Assembly (NCBI GenBank): GCA_964398055.1
Contig: CAYNLK010000018.1
Location: 1-64,000 of the forward strand
Direction of reading: 5' to 3'
Origin: CAYNLK01 sp964398055
Lineage (GTDB): Bacteria; Chloroflexota; Anaerolineae; 4572-78; J111
Length of the DNA: 64,000 nucleotides
In this document: piece by piece, positions 59,887 to 64,000 of the stretch
Layout: each line of letters opens with the position of its first letter
Numbering within the stretch: the stretch's first letter is position 1
Notes under the pieces: model-generated
Told to the model about the DNA's origin: nothing
The model's input: the letters and a program-made list of their open reading frames with translations, nothing else
Databases searched by the model: none
Made by a program: the position numbers and the translations under genes

Positions 59887-59915
59887 AAATTAACACAGGG
59901 GGAAAATTTTGTCAA
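59887..59915 (-). promoter_or_regulatory. Promoter of the riboswitch-controlled B12 operon
   Basis: On the minus strand, TTGACA (59910-59915), a 17-bp spacer and TAATTT (59887-59892). Transcription would start near 59880, about 16 nt before the first P1 strand of the riboswitch. Confidence 0.65.
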
Positions 59916-59947
59916 ATGGGTGGGGCTGTCCAGCCTGGAAAGGGGTA

Positions 59948-59976
59948 TTGCAGTTTGAGGGGGAGTGAGGTACAAT
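59948..59976 (+). promoter_or_regulatory. Possible promoter for lspA
   Basis: TTGCAG, a 17-bp spacer and TACAAT, ending 67 bp before the lspA start. It is divergent from the B12 operon promoter. Confidence 0.5.
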
Positions 59977-60043
59977 TAAGGAGTAATCTGGCCACTCAAA
60001 GAGGTGTCATCCAATTAGTCCTCAACCACAACTTCACCGCCAA

Positions 60044-60562
60044 TTGAACAGCAGATTAGCCTTGCCATCAATTCTTGGCATAGCCCTGGTTATTTTTTTC
60101 CTGGATCAGTTGACCAAATATCTGGTCCTGCAACACATCCCGCTGGGCGAGTCGTGGAGCTTTTTTCCGGCTCTGGCCCGGCTCTTCAGGTTTACCCACA
60201 TCACCAACACCGGCGCGGCTTTTGGCATGTTTCCCCAACTGGGCGTGGCCTTTATGATTGTAGCGATCATCGTGATCATTGCGATTGTGCTGTTCTATCA
60301 CCACCTGCCCATTGCCAACCCTTGGATCCGGCTAAGCTTGGGGCTGCAATTGGGCGGAGCGTTGGGGAATCTGGCCGACCGCCTCAATTACGGCCACGTG
60401 GTCGATTTTGTGGATATCGGTTTTTGGCCGATTTTCAACCTGGCTGATCTATCGATTGTGGGCGGCGTGGCGATCCTGGCCTATCATTTATGGCGTGAAG
60501 ATAACAGCCGGACCGATCGGCCGGAGCAACTACCAGGTTTGTCGGAAGGGGGGCAACTATGA
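60044..60562 (+). CDS. lspA: Lipoprotein signal peptidase (signal peptidase II)
   Basis: A 172-residue protein with four membrane segments. It has IFFLDQLTKYLVL near the N-terminus, THITNTGAAFGMF, then the catalytic region GGALGNLADRLNYGHVVDF and WPIFNLADLSIVGG, whose two Asp residues form the active site. It cleaves lipoprotein signal peptides, such as those of the PpiC, SBP and BtuF proteins here. The start is TTG at 60044, chosen because no ATG or GTG in frame suits the first membrane segment. It overlaps the next gene by ATGA. Confidence 0.92.
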   Translation: MNSRLALPSILGIALVIFFLDQLTKYLVLQHIPLGESWSFFPALARLFRFTHITNTGAAFGMFPQLGVAFMIVAIIVIIAIVLFYHHLPIANPWIRLSLGLQLGGALGNLADRLNYGHVVDFVDIGFWPIFNLADLSIVGGVAILAYHLWREDNSRTDRPEQLPGLSEGGQL

Positions 60563-60849
60563 TCAGATCGTCAAAACAGGCTCAGCCACAAAAATCTCAC
60601 ACCGTGCTGGATAAGATCAAAGCCTACAGTCAAAAGGCCGGCCAACTGGGCCACCGGGCTCGTAAGGCCGTCTTCGGTTTTCGGCCTCGGGCGACCATGG
60701 TCATCGACCGCTGGTCGTTGCCGGTTAAACTGCTGCAACGCCACCGTATTTTGCAGCGACAACGGGTCTTTCAACAGGCCGGTGGCGCCCATTCCAGCGT
60801 GGCCCGGTATGCCCTGGAGAAGGCCCGCCACGGTCGCCCGCGCTCGTAG
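60559..60849 (+). CDS. Small basic protein of unknown function
   Basis: A 96-residue, Arg/Lys/Gln-rich protein (about 25 basic residues) with no membrane segment and no motif I recognise. ATG overlaps the lspA stop by four bases and the pseudouridine synthase gene begins 7 bp after its end. It is therefore placed as a coupled middle gene of an lspA operon, which is the main reason to believe it is real. The charge would allow RNA or membrane-surface binding; this is inference. Confidence 0.55.
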   Translation: MIRSSKQAQPQKSHTVLDKIKAYSQKAGQLGHRARKAVFGFRPRATMVIDRWSLPVKLLQRHRILQRQRVFQQAGGAHSSVARYALEKARHGRPRS

Positions 60850-60855
60850 TCATTC

Positions 60856-61821
60856 ATGCCCCCGGAACGCATTCTCCACCTGACCATCGACCAACCGGCT
60901 GCCCGGCTGGATCAGTTTCTGGCCGAGAACCTACCCGATTTATCCCGCTCCCAAATTCAAAAACTAATCCGACAAGGTAACGTGCTGCTGGCTACGACCC
61001 CGGGTGGGGTGGCCAGACCGACAATCAAACCCAGCCGGACCGTACAGCCCGGTGAAGTCCTAACGCTGCACCTCCCCGCGCCGCAGGCAGCCTCGCTTCA
61101 GCCGGAAACCGTACCACTGGACGTTGTTTTTGAAGATGATACGCTGGTAGTCATCAACAAGCCGGCTGGTTTGGTGGTTCACCCGGCCCACGGCCACACC
61201 TCCGGCACCCTGGTCAATGCCCTCCTGGCTCGCTATCCCGACCTGGCGGCGCTGGCGGAAACGGACCGTAACTCGACCAACCGGCCGGGCCTCGTTCACC
61301 GCCTCGACCGGGACACCTCCGGCCTAATCGTAGTAGCCCGTACTCCGGCAGCGCTACAGCATCTGCGCCGCCAATTCAAAAGCCGCACGGTTGAGAAAAT
61401 TTATCTAGCCCTGGTTTTTGGCCGGCCCGCCGCGCCGAACGGCCTCATCGATGTACCGCTCGGTCGAGACCCGCGGCATCGCCAAAAATTCGCCGCCCGG
61501 CCGGACGGTAAACCGGCCCGGACCCACTACCGGCTGCGTGAAGATTTTGGCCAGTATAGCCTGTTGGAAATTGGTCTGGAAACCGGGCGGACGCACCAGA
61601 TTCGAGTGCACCTGGCCTGGCTGGGCCATCCGGTGGTGGGCGATACCATCTATGGCCGCAAAAAGAACCCCCTGGGATTGCCGCGCCAGTTCCTCCACGC
61701 CTGGCGATTGGGTTTTCAACATCCCCGCACCGGTGAGCGCCTCCAATTGGAAGCCTCTCTGGATCAGCCGTTGCAACGGCTACTCGACTTGCTGAGCCTG
61801 TCGGTCAGATCGACCCGATAA
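60856..61821 (+). CDS. rluD: RluD/RluC-family 23S rRNA pseudouridine synthase
   Basis: A 321-residue protein. An S4 RNA-binding domain (about 10-75, RLDQFLAENLPDLSRSQIQKLIRQGNV) is followed by the synthase domain. That domain has DDTLVVINKPAGLVVHPAHGHTSGTLVNALL, the catalytic Asp in VHRLDRDTSGLIVVA (near 154), and GRTHQIRVHLAWLGHPVVGDTIYG. It converts uridines in large-subunit rRNA; the exact site cannot be told from RluC or other relatives. lspA followed by an rluD-type gene is a common bacterial order. 61822-62057 shows no convincing gene. Confidence 0.9.
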   Translation: MPPERILHLTIDQPAARLDQFLAENLPDLSRSQIQKLIRQGNVLLATTPGGVARPTIKPSRTVQPGEVLTLHLPAPQAASLQPETVPLDVVFEDDTLVVINKPAGLVVHPAHGHTSGTLVNALLARYPDLAALAETDRNSTNRPGLVHRLDRDTSGLIVVARTPAALQHLRRQFKSRTVEKIYLALVFGRPAAPNGLIDVPLGRDPRHRQKFAARPDGKPARTHYRLREDFGQYSLLEIGLETGRTHQIRVHLAWLGHPVVGDTIYGRKKNPLGLPRQFLHAWRLGFQHPRTGERLQLEASLDQPLQRLLDLLSLSVRSTR

Positions 61822-62057
61822 CCGCTCCAGTTGGTCGCTCGTCTGCTCCAGTTGCGGGACTCGATATCGTCCAGAGAGACGATCAACAGTCTCGACCGGC
61901 TCTTCGGGCCAGCGATAAGCCTCAACACCGGTCGAACCAGTTCCGGCTGACTTGAGCCAACAGCCCCGCTGGCGCGACCCCAGGCAGGTCATCCAGCACC
62001 CGGTGGAGGGTCTCCCCGACACATTCTAGCCGGTTGCGGGTCCGGACAGCGCTCAAT

Positions 62058-62690
62058 TTAGCCTTTCAACTTTTTGGGCAACTGCTGCTCCAAATAGCGC
62101 TGCCCGTCGGCGGTGACGGTGATATGACCGTTCTTGGTAATTTTAAGCCACTTCTGGTGATCGGCGGTGGTGTGCAGGCTGTGGGCCAGATCGAGCGGCG
62201 CCCGAATTTTGGCTTTGCGATAACAGGTATAGATATGATCAGGGGTAATCGGTTTTTCCTTGATGACGTACTGCAAATAATAGGCAAAGACCAGATTCCG
62301 CTCTTCGTTGGTGATCGGAAATTTGGAGTCCATAAATTCTACCAGCGACGGATGGTCAGGACTAGCCGCCAGGTCAAGATCCTTCAAAAAATCAAAAATG
62401 TGGGCAGGGGTCGGCGCTTTTGTTTCGAGAACCGGTTCGGGGGCAGGTGAAACAGGGACTGCTTCAACCGGGGCCACCGGCTCGGCCACCTTTTCAGCTT
62501 GCGGTGCCAGAGTGGGAGCAGTTTTTGCCCGCCGGCTCCGCCGGCGCTTAGGTAATTTTGATGCAGTCTCAACCGCCTCTTCACCCAAAAACTGAGCCTT
62601 AAAATCCTGGTAGATCGCCTTGACAAAAGTCTCGCTACCCTCGACTTCTAAGATTCCCTGATCCCAATCAATTTTTAGCCTGGTTGTCAT
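62058..62690 (-). CDS. Protein of unknown function with a Pro/Ala-rich linker
   Basis: A 210-residue protein in three parts. A short N-terminal beta segment (LKIDWDQGILEVEGSETFVKAIYQDFKAQFL, about 1-35) is followed by a basic then Pro/Ala/Val-rich linker (45-95). A C-terminal helical domain (PSLVEFMDSKFPITNEERNLVFAYYLQYV, TPDHIYTCYRKAKIRAP, WLKITKNGHITVTADGQRYLEQQL) looks like a winged helix. It could be a regulatory or DNA-binding protein. It is not assigned to a family. It lies alone on the minus strand. Confidence 0.6.
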   Translation of the reverse strand: MTTRLKIDWDQGILEVEGSETFVKAIYQDFKAQFLGEEAVETASKLPKRRRSRRAKTAPTLAPQAEKVAEPVAPVEAVPVSPAPEPVLETKAPTPAHIFDFLKDLDLAASPDHPSLVEFMDSKFPITNEERNLVFAYYLQYVIKEKPITPDHIYTCYRKAKIRAPLDLAHSLHTTADHQKWLKITKNGHITVTADGQRYLEQQLPKKLKG

Positions 62691-62921
62691 TGACCGGCCC
62701 TCCCGGCAGTTAAGATTTGACTATATTCGTCTGTTTTGAGCCTTTGCGGCCCCAGACCAGTTAATTAACGCCCCATTTTGCAGCGCAGACTCGCGGAGAA
62801 AATAGAGATTCAATCCATTTCTACTCACAAATCGCTAAAAATTAGCGCCCTACTCCCCACTCGGTCCAGGTAACTGTATTATAACATATTCCTACCCAGC
62901 AATACAATGCCGAACCAGCCG

Positions 62922-62963
62922 AATTGACAATAATTGATTTATCAATTATCAATGGTCAACCAT
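62922..62963. repeat. Weak 7-bp-period array before the GT4 gene (gap 62691-62983)
   Basis: Six units (AATTGAC, AATAATT, GATTTAT, CAATTAT, CAATGGT, CAACCAT) in phase. The same gap also has CTCACAAATCGCTAA near 62824, a string shared with the array at 21540-21602. No gene is seen in this gap. Confidence 0.55.
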
Positions 62964-62983
62964 GAATTTTCCGGTTTCTGGGA

Positions 62984-64000
62984 ATGACCAGCATAGGTAT
63001 TGATTACACAGCCGCGGTCCACCAATCCGCCGGCATTGGCCGTTACACCCGCGAACTGGTCCGGACCCTGGCCGCCTGCTCGGCCGGCTCAAATGGGCTG
63101 CAATACTGTCTGTTTGTGGCCGATGGAGCTGGATTGGAACCATTGTTGCCCGGTCCTGCTTTCACCTGGCATGCCACTCGCCTGACCAAACGCTGGTTAG
63201 AACGACTCTGGTACCGCCTCCGTTTGCCGCTGTCGATTGAAACCTGGACCGGCCCGGTTGATCTGTTCCACCAGCCCGATTTTGTCCTGCCGCCGGTCAG
63301 ATCCGGCACGCCAACGGTGCTCACCGTTCACGATCTTTCCTTTGTGCGTGAGCCGGACTCGGTGATGCCGGGTATGACCCGCCATCTGAACAAGTGGGTG
63401 CCGTGGTCGGTTGAGCAAGCCAGCCACGTGATTGCGGTATCGGAGGCGACGCGACGGGATTTGATCGAACTTTACCAGACCCCACCGGAAAAGATCAGTG
63501 TGCTCTACCACGGCGTTGGCCCGGAGTTCAGGCCGGTTGAACAGGCGGATTGCCTGACCGCAGTTCGCCAGAAGTATGGCTTGGGCCGGCAGCCGTTTAT
63601 CTTGAGCCTGGGCACCCTTCAACCGCGCAAGAATTACCGGCGGCTGATTCAGGCCTTTGCCCAAATCGAACCGGACTACGCCCTGGTCATTGCCGGCAGC
63701 CGGGGTTGGTATTTCGAATCAATTCTGGCCGAGGTCCAGAAGTTGGGTCTGAAGCAGCGTGTTTTCTTGCTCAATTTTGTGACCGAGGCCGATCTACCGG
63801 CCCTTTACAGCGCGGCCAGCCTGTTTGTTTACCCCTCGCTGTATGAAGGTTTTGGCCTGCCCGCCCTGGAGGCAATGGCCTGCGGCGCGCCGGTGGTGGC
63901 CGCCAACCGTTCGGCACTGCCGGAGGTAGTCGGCCAGGCCGGCTTGCTGGTAGACCCCCTTGACGTCACGGCCATTGCCGCAACGATGTCAAGGGTTTTA
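62984..64000 (+). CDS. Family 4 glycosyltransferase (GT-B), cut by the window end
   Basis: 339 codons are visible and the frame is open at 64000. The N-terminus GIDYTAAVHQSAGIGRYTRELVRTL is the donor-independent loop of GT4 enzymes. Later come VTVHDLSFVREPD, VIAVSEATRRDLI, ILSLGTLQPRKNYRRLIQAF and the C-terminal signature YPSLYEGFGLPALEAMACGAPVVAAN with the conserved Glu residues. It transfers a sugar from a nucleotide donor, probably for surface polysaccharide. About 30-50 residues are missing from the end. No strong ribosome site precedes ATG 62984. Confidence 0.92.
   Translation, partial: MTSIGIDYTAAVHQSAGIGRYTRELVRTLAACSAGSNGLQYCLFVADGAGLEPLLPGPAFTWHATRLTKRWLERLWYRLRLPLSIETWTGPVDLFHQPDFVLPPVRSGTPTVLTVHDLSFVREPDSVMPGMTRHLNKWVPWSVEQASHVIAVSEATRRDLIELYQTPPEKISVLYHGVGPEFRPVEQADCLTAVRQKYGLGRQPFILSLGTLQPRKNYRRLIQAFAQIEPDYALVIAGSRGWYFESILAEVQKLGLKQRVFLLNFVTEADLPALYSAASLFVYPSLYEGFGLPALEAMACGAPVVAANRSALPEVVGQAGLLVDPLDVTAIAATMSRVL

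Noticed and set aside
61780..62022. 80-codon minus-strand open frame after the pseudouridine synthase
   Set aside because: It overlaps the end of that gene, has no ribosome site and no recognisable protein feature.
1..64000. CRISPR arrays, tRNA or rRNA genes, insertion sequences with transposase, prophage
   Set aside because: The repeat arrays have no spacers of constant length, and no cloverleaf, rRNA core or transposase-like protein was recognised by reading; a dedicated scan was not possible.

Overview
The window looks like chromosomal DNA of a GC-rich, free-living bacterium. The best guess is a member of the Chloroflexota (Anaerolineae-like). This is inferred from large GT-C membrane proteins with beta-sandwich tails, a KaiC-like ATPase, a Thr/Pro-stalk surface protein, non-pyrrolysine MttB-family methyltransferases and many short-repeat arrays. 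No rRNA, tRNA, CRISPR, transposase or phage gene was seen.

Layout. (1) 1-16081, plus strand: a cell-surface glycan block. It holds four large GT-C-type membrane proteins (the first is cut by the window edge and follows an in-frame TAG), a GT2 polyprenyl-phosphate glycosyltransferase, two tandem SGNH-fold proteins and a YfhO-like protein, ending at a clear terminator. (2) 16179-20401, minus strand: a KaiC/RadA-like ATPase, a Thr/Pro-stalk surface protein, an anchored unknown protein and a PpiC-type foldase lipoprotein. (3) 20651-24298, plus: a GNAT acyltransferase, an N-acylamino-acid racemase/OSBS-type enolase and a second MR/MLE-type enolase. (4) 24295-45088, plus: a 20-kb catabolic locus starting at a consensus sigma-70 promoter with a FadR-like palindrome. 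It encodes a CUT1-type binding protein and two permeases (no ATPase), a GntR/FadR regulator, two MttB-family methyltransferases, a corrinoid protein and a UROD/MtaA-like protein with an HxC...C zinc-site pattern. It also has sugar-type enzymes (two DTE/IolE-like isomerases, a transaldolase-like protein, a mutarotase-like protein), a class III aminotransferase, an Asp/Glu-racemase-like protein and three dehydrogenases. I read it as demethylation and breakdown of an unidentified methylated, possibly sugar-like or amino compound. (5) 45096-59870: MutY, a lone response regulator, sirohaem/precorrin-2 genes, CobO, a MocR regulator, then a minus-strand operon btuF-btuC-btuD-cobT-pduX-cobQ-cobD behind a cobalamin riboswitch. 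(6) 60044-64000: lspA, a small basic protein, an RluD-type pseudouridine synthase, an unknown protein and a GT4 glycosyltransferase cut by the window end.

Regions 4 and 5 fit together. Corrinoid methyltransferases need cobalamin, and the B12 transport and salvage operon lies about 7-15 kb downstream.

The most unusual feature is a set of at least 15 degenerate arrays with a strict 7-bp period and different unit sequences. They lie between genes, in frame inside two proteins (YfhO-like and CobD), and inside the variable stem of the cobalamin riboswitch. Other dispersed palindromic elements are also present.
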